Below, one piece after another: positions 26,091 through 38,300 of a DNA stretch of 64,000 nucleotides. This stretch comes from Bombus terrestris (Eukaryota; Arthropoda; Insecta; Hymenoptera; Apidae). The DNA lies in assembly GCF_910591885.1 (NCBI RefSeq), contig NW_025963594.1, positions 186,001 through 250,000 of the forward strand, given 5' to 3'. The notes below the pieces were generated by a model. The model made no database searches and was not told the DNA's origin. It saw nothing but the letters and a program-made list of their open reading frames with translations. Within the stretch, counting starts at the first letter, position 1. Each line of letters starts with the position of its first letter. A program made the position numbers and the translations under genes.

Positions 26091-27950
26091 GTTCAACGGT
26101 GTCCCACGTTGTCCCACGTTGTCCCACGTTGTCCCACGTTGTCCCACGTTGTCCCACGTTGTCCCACGGTGTCCAACGGTGTCCAACGATGTCCAACGGT
26201 GTCCAACGGTGTCCCACGATGTCCACCGATGTCCAACGGTGTCCAACGGTGTCCAACGGTGTCCAACGGTGTCCAACGATGTCCAACGATGTCCAACGAT
26301 GTCCAACGGTGCCCAACGATGTCCAACGATGTCCAACGGTGTCCCACGATGTCCAACGATGTCCAACGATGTCCAACGGTGTCCAACGGTGTCCCACGTT
26401 GTCCCACGTTGTCCCACGTTGTCCCACGGTGTCCAACGATGTCCAACGGTGTCCCACGTTGTCCCACGTTGTCCCACGTTGTCCCACGTTGTCCCACGGT
26501 GTCCAACGATGTCCAACGGTGTCCCACGTTGTCCCACGTTGTTCCACTTTGTCCCACGTTGTCCCACGTTGTCCCACGATGTCCCACGTTGTCCCACGTT
26601 GTCCCACGTTGTCCCACGTTGTCCCACGTTGTCCCACGTTGTCCCACGTTGTCCCACGTTGTCCCACGTTGTCCCACGGTGTCCAACGATGTCCAACGGT
26701 GTCCCACGTTGTCCAACGGTGTCCCACGTTGTCCCACGTTGTCCCACGTTGTCCCACGTTGTCCCACGTTGTCCCACGTTGTCCCACGTTGTCCCACGTT
26801 GTCCCACGTTGTCCCACGTTGTCCCACGTTGTCCCACGTTGTCCCACGTTGTCCCACGTTGTCCCACGTTGTCCCACGTTGTCCCACGTTGTCCCACGTT
26901 GTCCCACGGTGTCCAACGATGTCCAACGGTGTCCAACGGTGTCCCACGGTGTCCAACGGTGTCCCACGTTGTCCCACGTTGTCCCACGTTGTCCCACGTT
27001 GTCCCACGTTGTCCCACGTTGTCCAACGTTGTCCCACGGTGTCCAACGATGTCCAACGGTGTCCAACGGTGTCCAACGGTGTCCAACGGTGTCCCACGTT
27101 GTCCCACGTTGTCCCACGTTGTCCCACGGTGTCCCACGGTGTCCAACGATGTCCAACGGTGTCCCACGTTGTCCCACGTTGTCCCACGTTGTCCCACGTT
27201 GTCCCACGTTGTCCCACGATGTCCCACGTTGTCCCACGTTGTCCCACGTTGTCCCACGTTGTCCCACGTTGTCCCACGTGGTCCCACGTTGTCCCACGTT
27301 GTCCCACGGTGTCCAACGATGTCCAACGGTGTCCCACGTTGTCCAACGGTGTCCCACGTTGTCCCACGTTGTCCCACGTTGTCCCACGTTGTCCCACGAT
27401 GTCCCACGTTGTTCCACGTTGTCCCACGTTGTCCCACGTTGTCCCACGTTGTCCCACGTTGTTCCACGTTGTCCCACGTTGTCCCACGTTGTCCCACGTT
27501 GTCCCACGTTGTCCCACGGTGTCCAACGGTGTCCAACGGTGTCCAACGGTGTCCCACGGTGTCCAACGGTGTCCCACGTTGTCCCACGTTGTCCCACGTT
27601 GTCCCACGTTGTCCCACGTTGTCCCACGTTGTCCCACGTTGTCCAACGATGTCCAACGGTGTCCCACGTTGTCCCACGTTGTTCCATGGTTTCCCACGTT
27701 GTCCCACGTTGTCCCACGTTGTCCCACGGTGTCCCACGGTGTCCAACGATGTCCAACGGTGTCCCACGTTGTCCCACGTTGTACCACGTTGTCCCACGTT
27801 GTCCCACGATGTCCCACGTTGTCCCATGTTGTCCCACGTTGACCCACGTTGTCCCACGTTGTCCCACGTTGTCCCACGTGGTCCCACGTTGTCCCACGTG
27901 GTCCCACGTTGTCCCACGTTGTCCCACGGTGTCCAACTATGTCCAACGTT
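26091..27950. repeat. Right-domain module R, copy 1
   Basis: The block starts at the rare unit GTTCAACGGT (26,091). It carries GTTCCACTTT at 26,541, GTCCAACGTT at 27,021, GTCCCACGTG at 27,271, GTTCCACGTT from 27,411, GTTCCATGGT at 27,681, GTACCACGTT at 27,781, GACCCACGTT at 27,841 and GTCCAACTAT at 27,931. The full series recurs at 33,481-35,330 with offsets of 7,370-7,390 bp, and its first part recurs at 59,561-60,830. GTTCAACGGT and GTTCCACTTT each occur only at these three places, which makes common descent secure. Confidence 0.9.
27801..27950. repeat. GACCCACGTT to GTCCAACTAT cassette, first of a nine-site right-domain family
   Basis: The cassette reads E, A, GTCCCATGTT, A, GACCCACGTT, then canonical units containing GTCCCACGTG at 30 and 50 bp past GACCCACGTT, then H, GTCCAACTAT and GTCCAACGTT. 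GACCCACGTT lies at 27,841, 31,271, 35,221, 40,691, 41,341, 48,451, 51,391, 60,851 and 61,671. GTCCAACTAT follows 90 bp later in most copies but 70 bp later at 60,851 and 61,671, where one of the two GTCCCACGTG units and one neighbour are gone. The copy at 40,691 lacks GTCCAACTAT. At 51,421 the first GTG unit has changed to GTCCCAGGTG. All sites lie to the right of 27 kb. Confidence 0.88.
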
Positions 27951-29220
27951 GTCCCACGTTGTCCCACGTTGTCCCACGTTGTCCCACGTTGTCCCACGTT
28001 GTCCCACGTTGTCCCACGTTGTCCCACGTTGTCCCACGTTGTCCCACGTTGTCCCACGGTTTCCAACGGTGTCCAACGATGTCCAACGGTGTCCAACGGT
28101 GTCCCACGGTGTCCAACGGTGTCCAACGATGTCCAACGGTGTCCAACGGTGTCCCACGTTGTCCCACGTTGTCCCACGGTGTCCAACGATGTCCAACGGT
28201 GTCCCACGTTGTCCCACGTTGTCCCACGTTGTCCCACGTTGTTCCATGGTTTCCCACGTTGTCCCACGTTGTCCCACGTTGTCCTACGGTGTCCAACGAT
28301 GTCCAACGGTGTCCAACGGTGTCCCACGGTGTCCAACGGTGTCCCACGTTGTCCCACGTTGTCCCACGTTGTCCCACGTTGTCCCACGTTGTCCACCGAT
28401 GTCCAACGGTGTCCAACGGTGTCCAACGGTGTCCAACGGTGTCCAACGATGCCCAACGGTGTCCCACGTTGTCCCACGTTGTCCCACGTTGTCCCACGTT
28501 GTCCCACGTTGTCCCACGTTGTCCCACGTTGTCCCACGGTGTCCAACGATGTCCAACGGTGTCCCACGTTGTCCCACGTTGTCCAACGGTGTCCAACGGT
28601 GTCCCACGTTGTCCCACGTTGTCCCACGTTGTCCCACGTTGTCCCACGGTGTCCAACGATGTCCAACGATGTCCCACGTTGTCCCACGTTGTCCCACGTT
28701 GTCCCACGTTGTCCCACGTTGTCCCACGTTGTCCCACGGTGTCCCACGATGTCCAACGGTGTCCCACGTTGTCCCACGTTGTCCTACGTTGTCCCACGTT
28801 GTCCCACGTTGTCCCACGTTGTCCCACGTTGTCCCACGTTGTCCCACGGTGTCCAACGATGTCCAACGATGTCCAACGGTGTCCAACGGTGTCCCACGGT
28901 GTCCAACGGTGTCCCACGTTGTCCCACGTTGTCCCACGTTGTCCCACGTTGTCCCACGTTGTCCCACGTTGTCCCACGTTGTCCCACGTTGTCCCACGGT
29001 GTCCAACGGTGTCCAACGATGTCCAACGGTGTCCAACGGTGTCCCACGTTGTCCGACGTTGTCCCACGTTGTCCCACGTTGTCCCACGGTGTCCAACGAT
29101 GTCCAACGGTGTCCCACGTTGTCCCACGTTGTCCCACGTTGTCCCACGTTGTCCCACGTTGTCCCACGGTGTCCAACGGTGTCCAACGATGTCCAACGGT
29201 GTCCAACGGTGTCCCACGAT

Positions 29221-29380
29221 GTCCACCGATGTCCAACGGTGTCCAACGGTGTCCAACGGTGTCCAACGTTGTCCAACGATGCCCAACGGTGTCCCACGTT
29301 GTCCCACGTTGTCCCACGTTGTCCCACGTTGTCCCACGTTGTCCCACGGTGTCCAACGATGTCCAGCGGTGTCCAACGGT
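29221..29380. repeat. X-to-GTCCAGCGGT module (first of ten copies), variable canonical run inside fixed ends
   Basis: The fixed left end is X, three B, GTCCAACGTT, D, GCCCAACGGT. A run of n canonical units follows, then the fixed right end H, D, GTCCAGCGGT, B. Copies start at 29,221, 32,541, 37,221, 39,371, 43,911 and 53,061 with n = 5; at 56,371 with n = 6; at 56,991 with n = 9; at 62,761 with n = 8; and at 63,361 with n = 7. The copy at 53,061 has E in place of D before GTCCAGCGGT. Only the homogeneous run changes length, always by whole units. Confidence 0.93.
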
Positions 29381-30330
29381 GTCCCACGTTGTCCCACGTT
29401 GTCCCACGTTGTCCCACGTTGTCCCACGTTGTCCCACGTTGTCCCACGTTGTCCCACGTTGTCCCACGTTGTCCCACGTTGTCCCACGTTGTCCCACGTT
29501 GTCCCACGGTGTCCAACGATGTCCAACGGTGTCCCACGTTGTCCCACGTTGTCCAACGGTGTCCAACGGTGTCCCACGTTGTCCCACGTTGTCCTACGTT
29601 GTCCCACGTTGTCCCACGTTGTCCCACGGTGTCCAACGATGTCCAACGGTGTCCCACGTTGTCCCACGTTGTCCCACGTTGTCCCACGTTGTCCCACGTT
29701 GTCCCACGTTGTCCCACGTTGTCCCACGTTGTCCCACGGTGTCCAACGGTGTCCAACGATGTCCAACGGTGTCCAACGGTGTCCCACGATGTCCACCGAT
29801 GTCCAACGGTGTCCAACGGTGTCCAACGGTGTCCCACGTTGTCCAACGGTGTCCCACGTTGTCCCACGTTGTCCCACGTTGTCCCACGTTGTCCCACGTT
29901 GTCCAACGATGTCCAACGGTGTCCCACGTTGTCCCACGTTGTCCCACGTTGTCCCACGTTGTCCCACGGTGTCCAGCGATGTCCAACGGTGTCCAACGGT
30001 GTCCCACGGTGTCCAACGGTGTCCCACGTTGTCCCACGTTGTCCCACGTTGTCCCACGTTGTCCCACGGTGTCCAACGATGTCCAACGGTGTCCAACGGT
30101 GTCCCACGGTGTCCAACGGTGTCCCACGTTGTCCCACGTTGTCCCACGTTGTCCCACGTTGTCCCACGTTGTCCCACGTTGTCCCACGTTGTCCCACGTT
30201 GTCCCACGTTGTCCCACGTTGTCCCACGTTGTCCCACGTTGTCCCACGTTGTCCGACGTTGTCCCACGTTGTCCCACGTTGTCCCACGTTGTCCCACGTT
30301 GTCCCACGTTGTCCCACGTTGTCCCACGTT

Positions 30331-33120
30331 GTCCCACGGTGTCCAACGATGTCCAACGGTGTCCAACGGTGTCCCACGGTGTCCAACGGTGTCCCACGTT
30401 GTCCCACGTTGTCCCACGTTGTCCCACGTTGTCCCACGTTGTCCCACGTTGTCCAACGTTGTCCCACGGTGTCCAACGATGTCCAACGGTGTCCAACGGT
30501 GTCCAACGGTGTCCAACGGTGTCCCACGTTGTCCCACGTTGTCCCACGTTGTCCCACGGTGTCCCACGGTGTCCAACGATGTCCAACGGTGTCCCACGTT
30601 GTCCCACGTTGTCCCACGTTGTCCCACGTTGTCCCACGTTGTCCCACGATGTCCCACGTTGTCCCAGGTTGTCCCACGTTGTCCCACGTTGTCCCACGTT
30701 GTCCCACGTGGTCCCACGTTGTCCCACGTTGTCCCACGGTGTCCAACGATGTCCAACGGTGTCCCACGTTGTCCAACGGTGTCCCACGTTGTCCCACGTT
30801 GTCCCACGTTGTCCCACGTTGTCCCACGATGTCCCACGTTGTTCCACGTTGTCCCACGTTGTCCCACGTTGTCCCACGTTGTCCCACGTTGTTCCACGTT
30901 GTCCCACGTTGTCCCACGTTGTCCCACGTTGTCCCACGTTGTCCCACGGTGTCCAACGGTGTCCAACGGTGTCCAACGGTGTCCCACGGTGTCCAACGGT
31001 GTCCCACGTTGTCCCACGTTGTCCCACGTTGTCCCACGTTATCCCACGTTGTCCCACGTTGTCCCACGTTGTCCAACGATGTCCAACGGTGTCCCACGTT
31101 GTCCCACGTTGTTCCATGGTTTCCCACGTTGTCCCACGTTGTCCCACGTTGTCCCACGGTGTCCCACGGTGTCCAACGATGTCCAACGGTGTCCCACGTT
31201 GTCCCACGTTGTACCACGTTGTCCCACGTTGTCCCACGATGTCCCACGTTGTCCCATGTTGTCCCACGTTGACCCACGTTGTCCCACGTTGTCCCACGTT
31301 GTCCCACGTGGTCCCACGTTGTCCCACGTGGTCCCACGTTGTCCCACGTTGTCCCACGGTGTCCAACTATGTCCAACGTTGTCCCACGTTGTCCCACGTT
31401 GTCCCACGTTGTCCCACGTTGTCCCACGTTGTCCCACGTTGTCCCACGTTGTCCCACGTTGTCCCACGTTGTCCCACGTTGTCCCACGGTTTCCAACGGT
31501 GTCCAACGATGTCCAACGGTGTCCAACGGTGTCCCACGGTGTCCAACGGTGTCCAACGATGTCCAACGGTGTCCAACGGTGTCCCACGTTGTCCCACGTT
31601 GTCCCACGGTGTCCAACGATGTCCAACGGTGTCCCACGTTGTCCCACGTTGTCCCACGTTGTCCCACGTTGTTCCATGGTTTCCCACGTTGTCCCACGTT
31701 GTCCCACGTTGTCCTACGGTGTCCAACGATGTCCAACGGTGTCCAACGGTGTCCCACGGTGTCCAACGGTGTCCCACGTTGTCCCACGTTGTCCCACGTT
31801 GTCCCACGTTGTCCCACGTTGTCCCACGTTGTCCACCGATGTCCAACGGTGTCCAACGGTGTCCAACGGTGTCCAACGGTGTCCAACGATGCCCAACGGT
31901 GTCCCACGTTGTCCCACGTTGTCCCACGTTGTCCCACGTTGTCCCACGTTGTCCCACGTTGTCCCACGTTGTCCCACGGTGTCCAACGATGTCCAACGGT
32001 GTCCCACGTTGTCCCACGTTGTCCAACGGTGTCCAACGGTGTCCCACGTTGTCCCACGTTGTCCCACGTTGTCCCACGTTGTCCCACGGTGTCCAACGAT
32101 GTCCAACGATGTCCCACGTTGTCCCACGTTGTCCCACGTTGTCCCACGTTGTCCCACGTTGTCCCACGTTGTCCCACGGTGTCCAACGATGTCCAACGGT
32201 GTCCCACGCTGTCCCACGTTGTCCTACGTTGTCCCACGTTGTCCCACGTTGTCCCACGTTGTCCCACGTTGTCCCACGTTGTCCCACGGTGTCCAACGAT
32301 GTCCAACGATGTCCAACGGTGTCCAACGGTGTCCCACGGTGTCCAACGGTGTCCCACGTTGTCCCACGTTGTCCCACGTTGTCCCACGTTGTCCCACGTT
32401 GTCCCACGTTGTCCCACGTTGTCCCACGTTGTCCCACGTTGTCCCACGTTGTCCCACGTTGTCCCACGTTGTCCCACGTTGTCCCACGGTGTCCAACGGT
32501 GTCCAACGATGTCCAACGGTGTCCAACGGTGTCCCACGATGTCCACCGATGTCCAACGGTGTCCAACGGTGTCCAACGGTGTCCAACGTTGTCCAACGAT
32601 GCCCAACGGTGTCCCACGTTGTCCCACGTTGTCCCACGTTGTCCCACGTTGTCCCACGTTGTCCCACGGTGTCCAACGATGTCCAGCGGTGTCCAACGGT
32701 GTCCCACGTTGTCCCACGTTGTCCCACGTTGTCCCACGTTGTCCCACGTTGTCCCACGTTGTCCCACGTTGTCCCACGTTGTCCCACGTTGTCCCACGTT
32801 GTCCCACGTTGTCCCACGTTGTCCCACGGTGTCCAACGATGTCCAACGGTGTCCCACGTTGTCCCACGTTGTCCAACGGTGTCCAACGGTGTCCCACGTT
32901 GTCCCACGTTGTCCTACGTTGTCCCACGTTGTCCCACGTTGTCCCACGGTGTCCAACGATGTCCAACGGTGTCCCACGTTGTCCCACGTTGTCCCACGTT
33001 GTCCCACGTTGTCCCACGTTGTCCCACGTTGTCCCACGTTGTCCCACGTTGTCCCACGGTGTCCAACGGTGTCCAACGATGTCCAACGGTGTCCAACGGT
33101 GTCCCACGATGTCCACCGAT
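30331..33120. repeat. Copy of 26,901-29,800 with a 120-bp internal deletion
   Basis: Rare units match 26,901-29,800 at +3,430 bp (GTCCCACGTG 30,701, GTTCCATGGT 31,111, GACCCACGTT 31,271, GTCCAACTAT 31,361, GTTCCATGGT 31,671), then at +3,440 (GCCCAACGGT 31,891, GTCCTACGTT 32,221), then at +3,320 (X 32,541, GTCCAGCGGT 32,681, X 33,111). The last step removes 12 whole units, including the GTCCGACGTT seen at 29,051, and fuses two canonical runs into one at 32,351-32,480. Private changes are GTCCCAGGTT at 30,661 and ATCCCACGTT at 31,041. Confidence 0.88.
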
Positions 33121-33480
33121 GTCCAACGGTGTCCAACGGTGTCCAACGGTGTCCCACGTTGTCCAACGGTGTCCCACGGTGTCCAACGGTGTCCCACGTT
33201 GTCCCACGTTGTCCCACGTTGTCCCACGTTGTCCCACGTTGTCCCACGTTGTCCCACGTTGTCCCACGTTGTCCAACGATGTCCAACGGTGTCCAACGGT
33301 GTCCAACGGTGTCCCACGTTGTCCCACGTTGTCCCACGGTGTCCAACGATGTCCAACGGTGTCCAACGGTGTCCCGCGGTGTCCAACGGTGTCCCACGGT
33401 GTCCAACGGTGTCCCACGTTGTCCCACGTTGTCCCACGTTGTCCCACGTTGTCCCACGTTGTCCAACGGTGTCCCACGGT

Positions 33481-35330
33481 GTTCAACGGTGTCCCACGTT
33501 GTCCCACGTTGTCCCACGTTGTCCCACGTTGTCCCACGTTGTCCCACGGTGTCCAACGGTGTCCAACGATGTCCAACGGTGTCCAACGGTGTCCCACGAT
33601 GTCCACCGATGTCCAACGGTGTCCAACGGTGTCCAACAGTGTCCAACGGTGTCCAACGATGTCCAACGATGTCCAACGATGTCCAACGGTGCCCAACGAT
33701 GTCCAACGATGTCCAACGGTGTCCCACGATGTCCAACGATGTCCAACGATGTCCAACGGTGTCCAACGGTGTCCCACGTTGTCCCACGTTGTCCCACGTT
33801 GTCCCACGGTGTCCAACGATGTCCAACGGTGTCCCACGTTGTCCCACGTTGTCCCACGTTGTCCCACGTTGTCCCACGGTGTCCAACGATGTCCAACGGT
33901 GTCCCACGTTGTCCCACGTTGTTCCACTTTGTCCCACGTTGTCCCACGTTGTCCCACGATGTCCCACGTTGTCCCACGTTGTCCCACGTTGTCCCACGTT
34001 GTCCCACGTTGTCCCACGTTGTCCCACGTTGTCCCACGTTGTCCCACGTTGTCCCACGGTGTCCAACGATGTCCAACGGTGTCCCACGTTGTCCAACGGT
34101 GTCCCACGTTGTCCCACGTTGTCCCACGTTGTCCCACGTTGTCCCACGTTGTCCCACGTTGTCCCACGTTGTCCCACGTTGTCCCACGTTGTCCCACGTT
34201 GTCCCACGTTGTCCCACGTTGTCCCACGTTGTCCCACGTTGTCCCACGTTGTCCCACGTTGTCCCACGTTGTCCCACGGTGTCCAACGATGTCCAACGGT
34301 GTCCAACGGTGTCCCACGGTGTCCAACGGTGTCCCACGTTGTCCCACGTTGTCCCACGTTGTCCCACGTTGTCCCACGTTGTCCCACGTTGTCCAACGTT
34401 GTCCCACGGTGTCCAACGATGTCCAACGGTGTCCAACGGTGTCCAACGGTGTCCAACGGTGTCCCACGTTGTCCCACGTTGTCCCACGTTGTCCCACGGT
34501 GTCCCACGGTGTCCAACGATGTCCAACGGTGTCCCACGTTGTCCCACGTTGTCCCACGTTGTCCCACGTTGTCCCACGTTGTCCCACGATGTCCCACGTT
34601 GTCCCACGTTGTCCCACGTTGTCCCACGTTGTCCCACGTTGTCCCACGTTGTCCCACGTGGTCCCACGTTGTCCCACGTTGTCCCACGGTGTCCAACGAT
34701 GTCCAACGGTGTCCCACGTTGTCCAACGGTGTCCCACGTTGTCCCACGTTGTCCCACGTTGTCCCACGTTGTCCCACGATGTCCCACGTTGTTCCACGTT
34801 GTCCCACGTTGTCCCACGTTGTCCCACGTTGTCCCACGTTGTTCCACGTTGTCCCACGTTGTCCCACGTTGTCCCACGTTGTCCCACGTTGTCCCACGGT
34901 GTCCAACGGTGTCCAACGGTGTCCAACGGTGTCCCACGGTGTCCAACGGTGTCTCACGTTGTCCCACGTTGTCCCACGTTGTCCCACGTTGTCCCACGTT
35001 GTCCCACGTTGTCCCACGTTGTCCAACGATGTCCAACGGTGTCCCACGTTGTCCCACGTTGTTCCATGGTTTCCCACGTTGTCCCACGTTGTCCCACGTT
35101 GTCCCACGGTGTCCCACGGTGTCCAACGATGTCCAACGGTGTCCCACGTTGTCCCACGTTGTCCCACGTTGTCCCACGTTGTCCCACGATGTCCCACGTT
35201 GTCCCATGTTGTCCCACGTTGACCCACGTTGTCCCACGTTGTCCCACGTTGTCCCACGTGGTCCCACGTTGTCCCACGTGGTCCCACGTTGTCCCACGTT
35301 GTCCCACGGTGTCCAACTATGTCCAACGTT
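33481..35330. repeat. Right-domain module R, copy 2
   Basis: The block begins with GTTCAACGGT at 33,481, followed by GTTCCACTTT 33,921, GTCCAACGTT 34,391, GTCCCACGTG 34,651, GTTCCACGTT from 34,791, GTTCCATGGT 35,061, GACCCACGTT 35,221 and GTCCAACTAT 35,311. Compared with copy 1 at 26,091 it has one canonical unit fewer just after the start (five against six) and one fewer before GTCCAACGTT. After 35,340 the copies part: E at 35,341 here, A in copy 1. Confidence 0.9.
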
Positions 35331-38300
35331 GTCCCACGTTGTCCCACGATGTCCCACGTTGTCCCACGTTGTCCCACGTTGTCCCACGTTGTCCCACGTT
35401 GTCCCACGTTGTCCCACGTTGTCCCACGTTGTCCCACGTTGTCCCACGTTGTCCCACGGTGTCCCACGGTGTCCAACGGTGTCCAACGGTGTCCAACGGT
35501 GTCCCACGGTGTCCCACGGTGTCCCACGTTGTCCCACGTTGTCCCACGTTGTCCCACGTTGTCCAACGATGTCCAACGGTGTCCCACGTTGTCCCACGTT
35601 GTTCCATGGTTTCCCACGTTGTCCCACGTTGTCCCACGTTGTCCCACGGTGTCCAACGATGTCCAACGGTGTCCAACGGTGTCCAACGGTGTCCAACGGT
35701 GTCCCACGTTGTCCCACGTTGTCCCACGTTGTCCCACGGTGTCCAACGATGTCCAACGGTGTCCCACGTTGTCCCACGATGTCCCACGTTGTCCCACGTT
35801 GTCCCACGTTGTCCCACGATGTCCCACGTTGTCCCACGTTGTCCCACGTTGTCCCACGTTGTCCCACGTTGTCCCACGTTGTCCCACGTTGTCCCACGTT
35901 GTCCCACGTTGTCCCACGTTGTCCCACGTTGTCCCACGTTGTCCCACGTTGTCCCACGTTGTCCCACGTTTTCCCACGTTGTCCCACGTTGTCCCACGTT
36001 GTCCCACGTTGTCCCACGTTGTCCCACGTTGTCCCACGTTGTCCCACGTTGTCCCACGTTGTCCCACGTTGTCCCACGGTGTCCAACGGTGTCCAACGAT
36101 GTCCAACGGTGTCCAACGGTGTCCCACGGTGTCCAACGGTGTCCAACGATGTCCAACGGTGTCCAACGGTGTCCCACGTTGTCCCACGTTGTCCCACGGT
36201 GTCCAACGATGTCCAACGGTGTCCCACGTTGTCCCACGTTGTCCCACGTTGTCCCACGTTGTTCCATGGTTTCCCACGTTGTCCCACGTTGTCCCACGTT
36301 GTCCTACGGTGTCCAACGATGTCCAACGGTGTCCAACGGTGTCCCACGGTGTCCAACGGTGTCCCACGTTGTCCCACGTTGTCCCACGTTGTCCCACGTT
36401 GTCCCACGTTGTCCCACGTTGTCCACCGATGTCCAACGGTGTCCAACGGTGTCCAACGGTGTCCAACGGTGTCCAACGATGCCCAACGGTGTCCCACGTT
36501 GTCCCACGTTGTCCCACGTTGTCCCACGTTGTCCCACGTTGTCCCACGTTGTCCCACGGCGTCCAACGATGTCCAACGGTGTCCAACGTTGTCCCACGTT
36601 GTCCAACGGTGTCCAACGGTGTCCCACGTTGTCCCACGTTGTCCCACGTTGTCCCACGTTGTCCCACGATGTCCCACGTTGTCCAACGGTGTCCAACGGT
36701 GTCCCACGTTGTCCCACGTTGTCCTACGTTGTCCCACGTTGTCCCACGTTGTCCTACGTTGTCCCACGTTGTCCCACGTTGTCCCACGTTGTCCCACGTT
36801 GTCCCACGTTGTCCCACGGTGTCCAACGATGTCCAACGATGTCCAACGGTGTCCAACGGTGTCCCACGGTGTCCAACGGTGTCCCACGTTGTCCCACGTT
36901 GTCCCACGTTGTCCCACGTTGTCCCACGTTGTCCCACGTTGTCCCACGTTGTCCCACGTTGTCCCACGGTGTCCAACGGTGTCCAACGATGTCCAACGGT
37001 GTCCAACGGTGTCCCACGTTGTCCGACGTTGTCCCACGTTGTCCCACGTTGTCCCACGGTGTCCAACGATGTCCAACGGTGTCCCACGTTGTCCCACGTT
37101 GTCCCACGTTGTCCCACGTTGTCCCACGTTGTCCCACGTTGTCCCACGTTGTCCCACGTTGTCCCACGGTGTCCAACGGTGTCCAACGATGTCCAACGGT
37201 GTCCAACGGTGTCCCACGATGTCCACCGATGTCCAACGGTGTCCAACGGTGTCCAACGGTGTCCAACGTTGTCCAACGATGCCCAACGGTGTCCCACGTT
37301 GTCCCACGTTGTCCCACGTTGTCCCACGTTGTCCCACGTTGTCCCACGGTGTCCAACGATGTCCAGCGGTGTCCAACGGTGTCCCACGTTGTCCCACGTT
37401 GTCCCACGTTGTCCCACGTTGTCCCACGTTGTCCCACGTTGTCCCACGTTGTCCCACGTTGTCCCACGTTGTCCCACGTTGTCCCACGTTGTCCCACGTT
37501 GTCCCACGTTGTCCCACGGTGTCCAACGATGTCCAACGGTGTCCCACGTTGTCCCACGTTGTCCAACGGTGTCCAACGGTGTCCCACGTTGTCCCACGTT
37601 GTCCTACGTTGTCCCACGTTGTCCCACGTTGTCCCACGGTGTCCAACGATGTCCCACGTTGTCCCACGTTGTCCCACGTTGTCCCACGTTGTCCCACGTT
37701 GTCCCACGTTGTCCCACGTTGTCCCACGTTGTCCCACGTTGTCCCACGTTGTCCCACGGTGTCCAACGATGTCCAACGGTGTCCCACGTTGTCCCACGGT
37801 GTCCAACGATGTCCAACGGTGTCCAACGGTGTCCAACGGTGTCCAACGGTGTCCCACGTTGTCCCACGTTGTCCCACGTTGTCCCACGGTGTCCAACGAT
37901 GTCCAACGGTGTCCCACGTTGTCCCACGATGTCCCACGTTGTCCCACGTTGTCCCACGTTGTCCCACGATGTCCCACGTTGTCCCACGTTGTCCCACGTT
38001 GTCCCACGTTGTCCCACGTTGTCCCACGTTGTCCCACGTTGTCCCACGTTGTCCCACGTTGTCCCACGTTGTCCCACGTTGTCCCACGTTGTCCCACGTT
38101 GTCCCACGGTTTCCCACGTTTTCCCACGTTGTCCCACGTTGTCCCACGTTGTCCCACGTTGTCCCACGTTGTCCCACGTTGTCCCACGTTGTCCCACGTT
38201 GTCCCACGTTGTCCCACGTTGTCCCACGGTGTCCAACGGTGTCCAACGATGTCCAACGGTGTCCAACGGTGTCCCACGGTGTCCAACGGTGTCCAACGAT

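Noticed and set aside
9..27842. A 9,277-codon open frame on the plus strand, and dozens of similar frames of hundreds to thousands of codons on both strands
   Set aside because: All are the same decapeptide read in every frame of a stop-free 10-bp repeat. They overlap in all six frames, have no start context or domain, and end only at chance substitutions such as GACCCACGTT or GTCCTACGTT.
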